Origin: Anisakis pegreffii
Taxonomy: Eukaryota; Nematoda; Chromadorea; Rhabditida; Anisakidae
Assembly (NCBI GenBank): GCA_035041965.1
Contig: JAPYMA010000089.1
Location: 1 to 64,000, forward strand
Reading direction: 5' to 3'
Length of the DNA stretch: 64,000 nucleotides
Made by a program: the position numbers and the translations under genes. Of this stretch, positions 47,124 to 60,801 are shown piece by piece; the first letter of the stretch is position 1, and the number at the start of each line of letters is the position of its first letter. The notes below the pieces were generated by a model that saw only the letters and a program-made list of their open reading frames with translations, searched no databases and was not told where the DNA came from.

Positions 47124-48870
47124 CGATTCAGTCGTCATGTGAGTCTTTGATTTGTGAACCGTTCCACGAACGAATGAAACAAAACTAATTTCTTATGAAC
47201 CTGCAGTGCTGATTATTTCGAAATTTTCAACTCTTCAATCCAGTTCACTCTCTCACTCTATGCAATGTGTGTTGATATTACAAGCAATTTAGAGTAATCA
47301 ACAACAAACTTTACAATAATAATGAACAATAAACGTGTAATATTAATTAGCAGTAGACGTTCATTCTTAAGCCTTGGGTTTAATAGTTTAAAATTACGAA
47401 CAATCCATCCCAGAAACGCTTTTTAGAATATAATTTGTTCACATGTTTGGGACTTTCCATGCATTGTGTGTATGTTTGATTGGAATAGTTTAGTTAAAAG
47501 TTGGAGTGTTTATGTGAGCAATCATTTGAATATATTTCATCGATGACCTCGGCATTCTACTGTTGTTGTTGCTGTGAATAAGTGCACGCAGCAATATACG
47601 TAACTTCGCATAAATGATAACGATCAGTCAGATCAGATCAACCCAATTAGTCCCGCTTTGCATGCCAAAGATAAATATCGTAATTTGTTTGGCTCGAACT
47701 AACCATTCATACGACCACATAAAAAGTATCTAGTTCAATCACTCGAAATTATGAATCAACGAAAAGAATAAATGATTTGCATTACGTACTGCAATTGTGG
47801 ACCGAGCTAATTATTGTGAAACAATCACACGGATCAGTTTGCTTTGCCATAATCTCATTCTGAATTTAGGCATTTACCATACACCTACCGTCCGAAGATA
47901 CCTTCTATCATTTATAACATATCGTTCATGGTATTCCGTTAGAATCAGTTCTTCGTATGGAATAAATAAAAACATTCATAGTTGCGAAAATTTTCGTCGC
48001 GTTGGCATCATGGAATTAAAATTAAAATTCGTACCAAAAGTTTAATAAGAAACCGTATTTTCCGTCGAAGTGTACGTTTTTTGATGGAGAGATTCAATCT
48101 TTTCCATTACAGTCGAAGAAACGTTCCTTTTTCGTCTTCTTTTAATTCGAGACTTCTAAAATCTTTGGATGGTAGAGACTCATGTGGTAAAGCAGAACGA
48201 ACAGTGGTAAATAAAAACATTAAGAATGATAACTAGCTGATAAGAAGAGCAAAATGTGTTTGCTTAGTGTTGTTGTATGATCGGAGCAGTGCACCTACCG
48301 GGGCGTTAGTATGGTGATCGTGAGCTCATCCTGTTCACATTTCACTATTTCGTCAACAGTTTTGTTAATTCCATTTCGATAAATCAATGAAACATCAGAA
48401 ATTCATTGGTACGAATTACGTCAGAATTTGGTGAACCCTAATAAACGAGCTCTAAGATGGCCGAATGTCCCAAGATCAGTTTTAACTAGAATGAGTTTTA
48501 TGTTCATATGCGCTCAGCGTAATAATTCATATAATCAACACAGTGATTTATTTCATGAAGCATTACCCACCTACTTTGATTATATCTGACGTTAAGGTGG
48601 ATGATAAACTGCAATAAAAAGAGTATCTTTCCAAGCGTTTCCATGTCAATATACACAATTAGTCGTTTTTGCCGGATTAAATTGACTGCTTTGACTTGCT
48701 CAAAACACAAACTAGGGAGAAAAAATTAGCACTTTTTTCCGTCGATGTCAACGTTATCTTGGTCTTACTTCTCAGAACAATTCAAACAGAATAAGCTAGG
48801 AATGAGCTTTCAAAATACTACCTTACATGTAAAGGATGTCCACAGAGCGTGTAGTGATTAGTGAAGATCT
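47124..48870. other. Non-coding stretch
   Basis: Only short frames on both strands (for example 47797-48045 and 47982-48236). No family, splice pattern or repeat was recognised. Confidence 0.4.
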
Positions 48871-49182
48871 TTGTCAGCTCAAGGATTGCAGATATTGGTA
48901 TTCGATCAGCATTACCAATATAGACAATCCCAGACCAGACGACAATCGTTTTTACTCACTATTTTCTCTACGAAAGAAGCTGAAGCAGCTAAACTGAACA
49001 AAACGAATAAATTTGTTGGATATGCTATGCTTACAGTTGAATTAAGGAAAGCACACATCGAAGACAGAGATATGCAGTGGGATGAATGCGCATTAAAATT
49101 ACGGGATCAAAACAAGTTTCAATACAGGGTCTCGACGATAATGAACCACCTAGGTGATCGTTATGATTGTGAAACTATGTGA
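48871..49182 (+). CDS. Uncertain exon, about 100 codons
   Basis: After an AG at 48888 the frame reads through LVFDQHYQYRQSQTRR, FVGYAMLTVELRKAHIEDRD and LKLRDQNKFQYR, a balanced composition more protein-like than the surroundings. A donor-like GTGATC lies near 49154. A second frame starting at an ATG near 48835 overlaps the first half, so the true frame is unclear. No family recognised. Confidence 0.3.
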   Translation: MSAQGLQILVFDQHYQYRQSQTRRQSFLLTIFSTKEAEAAKLNKTNKFVGYAMLTVELRKAHIEDRDMQWDECALKLRDQNKFQYRVSTIMNHLGDRYDCETM

Positions 49183-49338
49183 GGGCAGTTATAAACGAAA
49201 CGAGCAATGCATAGCACAGCAACCGACATGTTATCAGCAACAACGTATGATAAGATTAGTGATGAATACGACCACCGATCTCATCGATGTTCAGATGACC
49301 CCAAGTGCGGCCGATTACATACAGGAGGACAACACCAC

Positions 49339-49452
49339 ATGAAATTAGTTAATTGTTTATCTTACATCTCCGTTATATTTATAATTATGTTTGTACATTC
49401 ACTACCAACATCAACAACCTACTTACTCAACGAGTTCATCCAAACCATCTGA
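49339..49452 (+). CDS. Possible small secreted peptide, 37 aa
   Basis: The ATG is followed by a hydrophobic signal-like stretch (LSYISVIFIIMFVHSLP) and then a short tail ending QTI. It may be independent or the 3' exon of the frame just upstream. Too short for certainty. Confidence 0.2.
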   Translation: MKLVNCLSYISVIFIIMFVHSLPTSTTYLLNEFIQTI

Positions 49453-51605
49453 TCTATTTTACTGTATAGCAATTCTTCATGCTCGCATTATTCCACTTTA
49501 CACACTTACGTCGCGCAACGCACCCTACTTATTGTTAATATTTCTTTTCTAACCGCCTACCTCTAAGTTAATCAAACCTAAGCTTGTTCATCAAACTCAT
49601 CCCTATTTTTTACTTAACACAAAAACGCGGTCGGTTCATTTTATTTTTTGAAGGCATTCTTCCACTATTGTTGATACAATCCACACATTACATGATATCA
49701 CTCTCAGTGTTATATTTGTTGATAAAAATTATCTCTAAATAAAGGTTGAAATTATAATCAGTTGATCGTTTGCCTCTTACACATGCTGATTTCAAAATTT
49801 CTGTGAGATAGGCAATGGCAGGATCATGACGCTATTCAAGAGGACAGTCGTCATTTTCAACTGTACGAAAGATTTTTTTTTTTGAAAGCATTCTTGAAAG
49901 TGTGAATATTGATTGGCCAGCTGAACGACGGAAAGTTGAAATGGCCCTTGTTCAAAGCACAGTAACAACAAATTGTAATTATTCTAAACAGATTTTTAAT
50001 TATGCAGCATGAAATTATTTTTTAGCGATATTCGCGTGATAAGATCCTTTCCAATTCTATTTATGCTGTATTCATTCATTAAATCAGCTGTTCTGGTTGA
50101 ACTGTTTCGGTTCACTTTTTCCCGTTTCCAAGTCTTTTTCCAAACCGCTCTGTTCTCACCAAGATGTGATCCTGGTAACAAACTATTATTATGGGTAAAA
50201 CAGTACTTATTGATCACAGGTTTGCAGTTATGATTCACTCGTATCAAGCAAATAGGGAACGACGAAAAATTGTCACTAAGCAGACGTCTGATTCAACCAC
50301 TGTAAATTAAGATTAATCGTATGCGCTCAAAAAAAAAACGTTTTTGTGAAGTGATTCAATGAAAACTGAAACCAAACTGAAGTGCTACTGCAGTGTTGGT
50401 ATATCTATAATGCCTCAGTTGGAAGATACAAGTACTGTATTAAGGCAGACTACGAAAATGGGAAAAAAAGAACAATAGCACATGCATTATGCCGTTAGAA
50501 TGAGGCGGTTTCAATTGAGGATGGCACTTTCATTCGAATGATTGAATTATTGCGACTCAGTGAGCTGACGTTTATTCATACAAATATTTTTTGAAATAAT
50601 AATAATAACACACAATTCATTTAAAACAACCCAAATGAGAGCCAATTTCGAGGCAACTTACATGCTTTTCCGGTCAAATTGAAAGCATCCATAACGTTGA
50701 CGTCATCAAAATGGCATAATAGCACTCAGTATTAAATGCAAATGTTACTTCACAATTTCTTATAACAATAACGCCACCGGCAAATCAATCTTCATTGGAT
50801 GTGATCGAAGAGGAAGCTTATTCATTCAAGCAACCAGCATCTGGTTGACTATTAGAAGTTGTTGCAAAAATCTTATATGGTTACACATTCAAGAAAGAAA
50901 TTTGCTTTTGTCCATAACCATTTGTCATCTTAACGTGATGTTTTCATCAACAAATAACGCTTTTGAGTGTCATTTAGAAATCTTTCAATCACAAATCAAA
51001 TGACATAAAAAACACTGAAAGAACGAGCTGAATGAGTGTTGTGTGAAGATATGATTGAGACGAAACATTTTTTGCTGTAACATTCGATTCCGTGTTCGAT
51101 ATGTTTGACTGAAGCAGCACAAGAGACCACTTCCAACTACATTTATTATAACGCGCCCCAAATGTATGTGAAGTCCTATTGTTCCGGAACGATCAGCTGA
51201 ACAGTAACAGCTGTAATAATCGAACTGCAATGTACTTCCTGCCCTTTCGAGTTAGTGCTTGCAGGTTTGAACCCTCAGCTGTGAATCAGTTTTTGGAGAA
51301 AGTGCGCTTTGTCAAAATTCTATATGTTTATGCAACGTTATTCGACCGATGGATGAGGACGGTTATGATCGTTGTGAAACAAACAACGGCTTTTAAATGC
51401 TAGCATATAAATATAGGTTTATGTGTGCATTTATGAATTATTAGGTATTAGGAAAATGCGAAAGTGGCACATAAAACTTTCGTTTCAAATTTTGAAACAT
51501 CGAAAGATACGTGCTTATTTTTGTCGAATACCATTCCATGCGAAATTTAGCCAAAAATTTCCTATCTAGAGTCAGCGCAAAACGTTCGAGCAATTCAGTA
51601 GGATT
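49453..51605. other. Non-coding stretch
   Basis: AT-rich, with short frames on both strands (for example 50009-50233, 51179-51403) and no recognisable product. Confidence 0.4.
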
Positions 51606-52131
51606 ATGGGAGCAATTTCTACTGATTGTAAGTGTTTCTCTTTGGAGTTTCATTTTCCGAGTATTTTTTGTTTGATTTTTGTTGCAGCCGCCAAACATGA
51701 TCCACTCTACCATAAGGATATTATTCAAAACTATGCGGCAACTGAATCACGTTCTAAGGATGTACGATGTGTAAGCTGCTTGAATTATTCGTTACGTCAG
51801 CAAAGGTTAACTGGCACTGAGCGTTTCCTTCCGTCATTTTTTTTCTGATATCACATCAGTGCTTGATTTCGGTGGTTCAAAATGAATGATTATTAAAGTG
51901 GTAGATATATGCGAAATTTTTCATGAATTAATCCACATCCAAAGGGTGCTCAAGTTGTTTAAAATTCTTTATCTTACAGCGTTTACTGGCTTTGCGCCTT
52001 GCATTTCGTTGTTTGCTTTGACTGTTTATCGATTCATTATTTTCGAGTATTTCCTACCGTTATTTATTGATTCCTTTTACCAGGCTGTGGTGTTGACTAA
52101 GAGTAAATCAAAAGTATTGTTCAAAGAGTGA
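51606..52131 (+). CDS. Candidate small three-exon gene, about 50 aa, unknown
   Basis: Exons 51606-51627, 51688-51770 and 52084-52131 join in phase. The donors GTAAGT and GTAAGC are strong and the acceptors follow T-rich tracts (TTGTTGCAG, TTTTACCAG). The predicted product starts MGAISTD, contains AKHDPLYHKDIIQNYAATE and ends KSKSKVLFKE, so it is hydrophilic with no signal peptide. An AG at 51595, just before the ATG, could be a trans-splice or 5' intron acceptor. I recognise no family. The first two exons are the better part. The third exon could be replaced by one starting after an AG near 52281. Confidence 0.35.
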
Positions 52132-55100
52132 TCAATTAAAATAAATCATATTGTCAAACAAAGAAGTTTTCAGCCCAATACCTCCATCCTGTCAACATTA
52201 CATCATCATTCTCTGTCGAATGCTTTCATCCTTCTCTGATACCAACGGACTGCCTGAGTGCTTAACATATTCCTTTACAGATACATCCACCCTCAGTTTG
52301 ATGAAGAATTCCTAAGGACAAGTGGGAGCATGCGTTGCGCTTTCCTTCTCTCAGTTGTTGCAATCTGCTCATGCTTTTGAGCAACTGTCTGTCTTAACCT
52401 ACTTTCTTTGTAGTGCTTTATCAAGCATTTCTCTACTTCACTGGTTGGTATTTCATCTCAGTGATAGGAGGCAGGAAACCGCTAGAAGAAACGTGCTAAG
52501 TCGGTTGCTTAACAGTGAGAAGTTCAAATGGCTCGATCGACCTCCACATATGGTTCATATATACTTCTGACTTACTGCCACTGAGGATTCCAGATGAAGA
52601 AATCAAATCGGTGAATAATGACTATAAATGACGAGCTGTAAGGAGGAACGCTCAACGGCAGTTGCACTTGCCACGTGCATACGTAAATTTGCCAAGTTTT
52701 TGAAGGAGAGGAATGTGTGAGAAGGAATGGAGGGGTGAACACTTCAAGAAAAACGTCTTATATACAGTGTATAGATAAATACGAGTTGAATGACATAGAG
52801 CAGCACATAATGTAATAGAATAAGTAAAGTTCTCAAATAACAACAAGACAATGTATGCTAACACTGAGCACAATTCATCGTCTCAATGCACCTCCACCTC
52901 CACAGAATGAAATTTAACAACGTTTAGTGTTGTGTAATAGGATTAATGAGCAATGGTTGCTCGGTCGGATACAACAGTTCTTATTATAAGGTTAGTTGGT
53001 TGTGCTCTATGTGAAATTATCGTTTCGCTGTGCTATTTTCAAGTAATGTATAGCAGCACTTCACCAAATAACTTTTATACGTTTCTGTTCGTTGCCCACT
53101 GAATACGTTCATCTTGAAGTTTTTCGTTGCCAACTTCGACTCATCTGCAACTTTCACAAAACGCATATTTTCCTTTTTATTCACAAATAACGAACGGTAA
53201 ACGAATTTGTGAATCGGTCTTCTAATGTGATCAGGCGTTCTTCTTCATACGTAGCCATACCTGAGACAAGTGATAATAGTAATATGGAAGGCAAAAATCA
53301 GAAGACCTTTATACGTTCACTTCGATGAAGCAATTGTACAAACGCAGCAATGCAAACGGTTTACGAGTGATTGTGTTACTATTGGCCAGCTAGTAGTCAT
53401 TCTTCGAACAACGGTTATTCGTTGTAAAGATTTTCATTCATCCTAGAAAAGCACAAATGTTCCCGTTGTAATCCGTAATTTAGTTGCTATGTTATATGTG
53501 TATTTCAAGCAGTGTTGCTATGTGAATGATGATTCTTAAGATTCGAAAATCATGCGAGGTAATGGTTTAGAAGAGATTCCATTTCGATGTGTTATCTGCC
53601 AGGCGAAATAGAGAATTATGCTTTCTGTTTGCAAATGTACTCGATCAATACAAGTTGGCTGTTTTCATCCCGGAGCCGAATTTGAGAAAAATTATTCATT
53701 TTACAGGACTATTTCTCAGTAGTTCTTAGGAACAGCGCTGCAACGTACTTCACAGAGAATTTCTATAGAGCGCAGCTGCCAAAGCAACGATTCCAAGATG
53801 TATGCTGGTGAGCAAATAAAGAATGTTTCGTTAGACCTCCTTGATTCATTTCATCGCTACAATTTTGCATTCGAACGAATTTTCGTAATAAAAGCATACG
53901 GTTTTTTAAAAATAGATATCTGCTTATCTATCCAGTTCTGACGTCCGCTTAACACTGGAAACTATAATAGTATGTTACGAGGATTGGGGAATTCCCGGGA
54001 CTCCGTCTCCGTTTCCCCGACTTTTTTTGAGTTAACTGCATTTTCGAGGTGTCCGACTGCAAAATTTCGTCCCAGGCTTCTTTCCGTCCCCGCAGCATAC
54101 CACTGGAAAGAACTGTAATACAGAAGTGTGGTTGAAGCACTTTCCCTCATCGAATTTCTCCACTCATTTTCGACGCCGTTCGATGTATCTGCGACTGCGA
54201 CTGATTCGAAAATTATTTAGTAGCATTGTAAAAAAATTAGTTGCGTATTATGTATGCATACCGACAAAATGGCACAGGCAAAGTAGCCATATGTTTACTG
54301 TGCTTGTGTCTGCAGGGACTTCCAAGATCACATAGCTGAAATTCTACGCTCAATCCGGGAATATATTCATTGCAAGGTGCAACGTCCCAGTATTTCTCAG
54401 TATCACCATTTACTCGATGAGTCACTGCGAAATTGAAACGAATCACGTAGCATTTAGATACCATAACCCTAAGGCGAGTCTTTTCTCAAGTGAGAGCAAT
54501 GCCACATGAAAAATGCTCCAAATACTTTTCGAGTTTTCATTTTTAGTGCGTTCCATATTGTGCGCTGAAAATGAAAATCGTATTTTCGTGCCACTGAAGT
54601 GATTTGAGAACAGTATGGCGATGAATTTGAGCAGAGAGAAAGTTTAATAATCTCATTTTCTCTGCTCTGCTTTCTCGTTCGTCTATTTTGATTTCTCAGT
54701 TACCTGCTCATTTCCCGGCAATGCCTGCCAATTTCATAAACAACAGTTGCTGGTCTCAAACACATACAGCCTACTATTGAAGAGAGAGATCACTCTGTTA
54801 GCAGTTTACGGTATGTATGAATAAATGAATAATGTAAGTTAAGAATCGATGCAGTTAAAAGTAACGTATAAATGAATATTCGAATGCATCATCATCCGCC
54901 TCCTCCTCCACATTCATTCATTCCACAAATCGATTCATCCTTCTTATTCAAGCGCACTGACTGCTGCTGCTGCTGCACATCTACTCGCTACTAACCTCTT
55001 CGTTACTTCGCTTTCCCTCTCTATCCCTCTTCCTGTTTCACTTTCTATACGTCCAATTCCTCTTTCTCACTCTATTTTTCCAAATTCCCTTTCTTCGTTT

Positions 55101-58100
55101 TCTTCCTTCGCCTCTCTTCCACATGGTTGCGATTTGTACATTTGATCCAGTTGTGCGGTGTGTATCAACTGATTGAACTTTTTTTGATGGATCTGAATTT
55201 GTCGAAATTGGTTTTCGAAGTGGTCATGAAAGTTGTTCGCGTACAAAAATTTGTTTGCACTCTTATTAGCATTTTGTGCATTCCCTTTGTTTCGTTTGCG
55301 ATAATAAAATTCATCTGTTCTTTATGTGGAGTAATCGAATCCTTATGCGATAATAATCCGCTCATAAGTTGAACTGTAACCATCAATTTGTTGAAGTCAG
55401 TGTGAGAAAGTGTGACTGAGAAAAAATTTTGTGAGAAGTCTGGATCGGTGAGAGTATTCTTAATAGTGAAACTGTTAGGTGACAATGATTGGAATGTGTA
55501 GAGATTTTTTTGATTTTATGGTCATGACTTGACAGACTGAGAAAATAGCGGAGATTAAAACGGTTGGTGCGTACTGCTTGGAAGAACGATGAAACTTGCC
55601 CTGTCATGTACTTTGGATCTAACGCAAGTCACACATCTTTGTTCATCGTGTTTTCAGCGCAAGTGATCGTCAGCACTGATCTAGAGTAATGAAGATTTCG
55701 CAGTCAGTGATTTACGATATGAACTTTCTGTAAAGCTCCAGTTTGCCCTCATCATATCTTTGTCAAATGAAGCAGCTTTCAAAAAATCAAGAGCGCGAGC
55801 TTAACTAAGACACGTTTGATTTTAACTGTGCAAATTAGTCAGTAAAACGATGGTGAATAACAAGGTGTACGTGATCTAACGGTCTAATATCAAACTCAAA
55901 AATTTCCCCGAATTAGGTGCATCAGTCGGTAAGCATCGTAATTAACATGTACAAGGTAGGATGAGGACAAACTCATGTTCATGCAAATTATTCATGAACA
56001 TTGGAAATCGCATGTTCATGAATTTGCGATTTCCAATATTATTCTAGTCCTCTTGTGCTTATTTTTGTTTTAATGATATTTCGTTAGCACAGATGAGTCT
56101 CTTGGGATGTGTGCACAGTTGAATGTCTTCTCTCCCCATCACTAACAAATTTTCTGAACTGATAGTGAAGTTTTAGATAATACATATGCTGATCCAAACG
56201 ACTGAAAGATAAGGCCGGAAATGACGATGATCAATAAAAAGGTGCATGTGATCTTTTTGCGCCGAAGGCCTCAACACTCCCGAATAGTTCTACCATTCAG
56301 CCCTACCAATGATGTTTTTGTTATTCGAGACTAGCGACTGCATTCAAGCAGTGATCTTTTCGTGTTTGCTTTTTATATCAGTAATCATCATGACTAGCGA
56401 TTTAGTGATGCTACAGTTGTTGTTAGTAATAAATACGATTCTGCAATGCTTGAATAATAGTAAAATGCTGCTTTGACAAAGCGTCTAAAAAGGACATACT
56501 AATTTAATGGCAAAAACGAAACTTTCCTGCTGAAGTAGAAGGAATGAGAAACGTAATGCACAAACTACAATCTGATTATGCTTGCAGCCTTTCCGAAGCT
56601 TTTCAAAAAGTAATATTTATCCGAAAAAGCTGTCAGTGATTATGATGTTCTGGTCGCAGGTGTCTGTCTATTTTATTGTATAAGCGGTACATATATGCAT
56701 GTACATATAAACAAACATATCATGCGAATGTTCATATAAATAAATGAATAGAAAATATTTATGTTCGTCTATGCTCGCATACGTATATGCATACAAGTAT
56801 ATATTCGTATGTTTCGTCGTAATCGAAAATTAGATGATGTGTTCAGCAGCACATTGAACGCACTTCATGAATTGTATTTCCAACATGTTCTAACTATCAA
56901 CGTTTGTCCTGCTCTAAATTTCATTTCTCGCAGTGTTACTGCGTACACAGTGCAGTCTCTGATTATGTCCAAAAATTTCGGTAAAAACTTGCTTCTGTTT
57001 ATGACCATTTTCGATGAAACTTATGCTATTTTTCGTCATCCTGTCACTTATGAAAGGATTCATGACAAGATTTGGATTATTTCCTGACACTTTTCGGCAT
57101 AGCGAACAGCCATCACCTTGTATTTCAATCAGTTTTGACGTCGAATTCTGTGAATTTTCTTATTTTCTTTACTTAAACTGGTGCTTTTTACTCTAGCGTG
57201 AAAAAACTGTTCATGAAATGTTATGTGTAACCTATAGAAAGACAGTGGAGGGATGGTTTCGTTTTTTAAAGAATTCGGGGCTGGACCTAGCGACTAGTTT
57301 CCACCAGAAGGATCCTTATTGCAAGAACGAACTGTTGAAACATAACCAGGCTCTAGTGGTGGATTCTCAAAAGTACTGAAGGCTGACTGTGAAGCAACTC
57401 CTCGAAGTATCGTTCCATAAATTACCAAACTTTGAATCCGGTTAAGCATCTTATTCTCACTTTTAAGCATCTACAAGCTATACGAACAGCCTGTTGATGA
57501 ATGTATTGATATTCTTCACTTTAAAAAAATTATACTAAGAAGAAGTGGCTGGAATTGATTCATTTTCCACTGATTGCAGCAGAGAAATGTGATTACAACC
57601 AAACCAGTGGAACGAATTATGTTCGTGAACTGAGCTTCCATTTTATTATCATTTCTGGAAGCTGTGTTTTCAATCATTTGTAAACATCCGTCTAAAACCC
57701 ATTGTTCCAGCCTCTGCTCACTGATGAAGCGGGCAACACAAGAAGCAGCACTACATCTAAAATCACTTCGGTGTTTGTTCTTTTCGTGATTCCTTATATT
57801 CATTTTCATGTTAATATGTTATTCTTTTATTTGATCTATCATCATCAACTCATTTCCCATTGAAGTAATCACTGATCAAATGGAATATGGTTATAATGGC
57901 GACCGGGTGGTCGATAAAGAATGTTGCCGAAGGCTTTATTGCCAGTAAAATGACTCGATTGTAGACTGTATTAATGCATCACGTATTGAATTCAGCGCTA
58001 ACATCGTTTCACATTTTGTACGTAAACGATTTCAATCAAGGGAAACTCATTTGAGGTTTACTCATTTTGCAACGAGCAATGACGTTCACAGGTGTATGAT

Positions 58101-58340
58101 GCAAGTGAACTGGCTTGAAAAACACATTCGAAATTCGTCGTTTCCACATGAATTTGCGATTGTTTGTCACTTTGTACTTGATGTGCTTTTGCAAATGCAT
58201 TGTTCAAGATTGATTGGCTGAAAGTTGCATTTGATTCATTATTTCATTTGCGTTATCCCGTTTTCTCGTTTCTTTTGACCGTTCAATCTACCACGTGCTT
58301 TGTATTAAGCTTCAGCTGTCAGCTTATTATAAGATTTATG
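52132..58340. other. Long non-coding stretch
   Basis: No supported gene. Frames at 52322-52570 (+), 55165-55485 (-), 56761-57087 (+) and 57516-57809 (-) were read; none has a family pattern. 54890-55125 is pyrimidine-rich on the plus strand and includes (CTG)n. The double hairpin at 55975 is listed separately. Confidence 0.4.
55975..56037. repeat. Two adjacent inverted repeats sharing the word TTCATG
   Basis: ATGTTCATG (55975-55983) pairs with CATGAACAT (55993-56001). Then ATTGGAAATCGCA (56000-56012) pairs with 56025-56037 as a perfect 13-bp stem. The 12-base loop of the second hairpin again contains TGTTCATGAA, which could pair with the first. Confidence 0.8.
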
Positions 58341-58387
58341 AATGCTTTCAGCTGTAATAGACGTCATATTGGTCGAACGCTTGAACG

Positions 58388-60659
58388 ATGGCACACCGGG
58401 AAAGAAAAATTGATGTTTCACGAAGCAACTATTCGGTTATCGATAACGAATTTGGTAATATGCGTGATCGATTCGAAATGGAAATGAAACGCGTGGAAGA
58501 GGAGATGCAACGCTTGCGAAGAGAATTCGAAGGTTGCGTTGAGCATCGATTATTTCAGTTGATTTTTATTATCAGTTGGAATGTACGACTGGAAATGCTA
58601 GCAACTATCTTTATTCACTGAAGTATATACGTGATGCTAGGTTGTTTCAGTGAAACATCCGATAATATCCAACCATTTATTGCTGAGAGGGTAGTTAATT
58701 TTCTTACTGATTTCAGGATACACTCCTCGTTCGCAAGGAACCGTTCCTGAAAATCGAACTTCCAGTTTCAGCTCACACCGTGAAGAGTCCAGGCGGTATG
58801 AGAGTGGCTCGTCGGCGCAGGTATTTCTTCCCACGTTTTTGGCCAGTATATACAGTCATTTTTCATGGAAAATGATCCACAGGCGTTGAAGATCAACATT
58901 TTCCAAGCTACACCTTTTCATCATGCATAGTCATCGCTTATCAACCTCATATATGCATTCAATAATAGAGTTTGTGACTGTTCCATCGCAATAACCCTAG
59001 TGCTCCACCCACAATTCATGAAATCTGTTGTGTTTGTTCAGTTCGCACCTCTCCTGTCACTGTCAGTTAGTTGTTGATAGAAAACAAGCTAATTAAGGCA
59101 CCAACTTCGGGTGCGCCGCCAACAGCAGCCAGTAAGGACACGATGGTTGTTAGACCTACATATGATCCATATTTCGAAAATCTGAAGTCACCGCTGATCA
59201 AAGATGAAAGTGACGGTAAAACTCTTAGACTCAGGTAGGAATCTTTTCACTCTGTTCTCGTCGCATTGAATGTGCTTACTTTGCGATCTAAGCCTCTGTG
59301 TAATTTCTCTTTATTTACCACTGTATAATCCATTTTTTGGTTTCTTCCAAAGGAAACAATTGTTGAACCAAACGTTGTCGGCCAGTAAGCTTCATATACC
59401 GTTTGTGTTTACTTGTTTGACTTTTTATCGGTCTTTCTATTACTTACGCCAGCAGTCTAACTAATCGTCAGAGGTGAAATGCATTGAGTGTTTAATGTGA
59501 AAGCACACTTGTTTGTTTAAGATTTGATGTTGCGCAATATAAGCCTGAAGAAGTTACGGTGAAGACTGTTGACAACAGGTTGTTGGTGCATGCAAAACAT
59601 GAAGAAAAAACGCCACAGCGAACCGTTTTCCGCGAATATAATCAGGTACGCGAATACAAAGACTACTGATTGACAATGTCATCAGTTTTTGATATAAACA
59701 CCTTGTAAAGTTGTGAGACATAATCATTCATGTTTTCAGAGAGTCATTTGGCTATACCTAAAAATTGTAAAAAATTGAGCTCTAAAAATTGAGTTATTTT
59801 CAGTCAGCTTAAAATTTCTGTCAACTAAATGTGGTATTGAAAACTCGCTAAGTTGTAACCTATTGACTGATTCCTTACTTTTTTCTGTCGAATGTGATCC
59901 AGTCTTTGACTGGAAAATAAAATCTGATCGAAGGATGATCCTCAAGCGGCGAATCATTTCAAAAAATGGCTCAACAATACTGATTGGACATAAAAAATTC
60001 AAACAATGAAGAGAATAATAAGATAAATAAGTGGGAAGGTGGAATGAAGAAATTTTAGACAGTTATCCAGTTTTTTTAATATGCTGGTGCTTTAAATTCG
60101 ATTGCAAATTGCTTGCTGCATGGTCTGTAATTCAGGGGTCTAATGAGTGTTGTATTGTGAACGATCCAAAGCGTTTTGTATCTGGACCGTAGTGCATAAG
60201 TTCAGAGAAGAAAAAAAGACCTACTGAATTTGTAACTTGAGTGCAATGATGGATGGAAGTGTCCACTTTTAACGAGTGTATTTATAACAATCAATGATTT
60301 CTTTAGTATTTTTGGAATGCATTTATCTTATTATTTCACTGGTAACTTTGATTTCGAAAAATTCAGATCAGAAGAATCCAAAAACACCACACCACTTAAA
60401 AAGAATGCCAGAGTAGGCGGATAAATAATTCACAGGGCATAATTGTGTTGCGATCACCTGATTATTCAACCATTAATTATGGTTGATCATCGGAAGTATT
60501 CGAATAGGGACTTAACCTTTCGTAACTGATTTTGCTACTAAATTTCAGGAGTTCATGCTTCCAAGAGGAACAAATCCTGAATTGATCAGTAGTACGCTGA
60601 GCACGGACGGTGTTCTTACTGTGGAAGCTCCATTGCCGCAATTGGCTATTCAGCACTAA
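58388..60659 (+). CDS. hsp-25: Small heat shock protein, HSP-25 type (alpha-crystallin domain), 206 aa, five exons
   Basis: Exons: 58388-58532, 58717-58820, 59098-59234, 59522-59645, 60549-60659; phases agree throughout and all junctions are GT-AG. Small heat shock proteins are ATP-independent holdases forming oligomers in the cytoplasm; nematode HSP-25 is a constitutive, muscle-associated member. The N-terminal arm is a charged helix (DRFEMEMKRVEEEMQRLRREFE) followed by a Ser/Arg-rich linker. The alpha-crystallin domain starts near GKTLRLRFDVAQYKPEEVTVKTVDNRL and continues VHAKHEE, VFREYNQEFMLPRGTNPE, TDGVLTVEAPLP. The short tail LPQLAIQH includes an L-x-I motif of the kind that mediates oligomer contacts. 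The length is what I expect for C. elegans HSP-25. An acceptor-like TTTCAG near 58347 lies just upstream, possibly for trans-splicing. AATAAA at 60796. Introns are 137 to 903 bases, the last being longest. Confidence 0.93.
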
Positions 60660-60795
60660 TTCGGCGATGCGGTCCTGCTATAGTGCTGCACGCTTTTATG
60701 CGCTTCCCGTATAATCGTTGAGTCACGCTGATGTGAAATTCGTTATCTGATTACTCTTTAGAATATTTATGTCGAAAACGATGGTTCCTTCTCCA

Positions 60796-60801
60796 AATAA
60801 A
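60796..60801 (+). terminator. Polyadenylation signal of hsp-25
   Basis: AATAAA about 140 bases after the stop codon at 60657-60659. Confidence 0.6.

Noticed and set aside
52322..52570. Frame with dibasic RR sites, considered as a neuropeptide precursor
   Set aside because: No repeated amidated peptides and no signal peptide in the same frame; an AG acceptor in the middle suggests the first half is intron.
57516..57809. Minus-strand frame of 97 codons with a coding-like middle part
   Set aside because: No family, no splice partners; its end is Leu/Phe-rich AT sequence.
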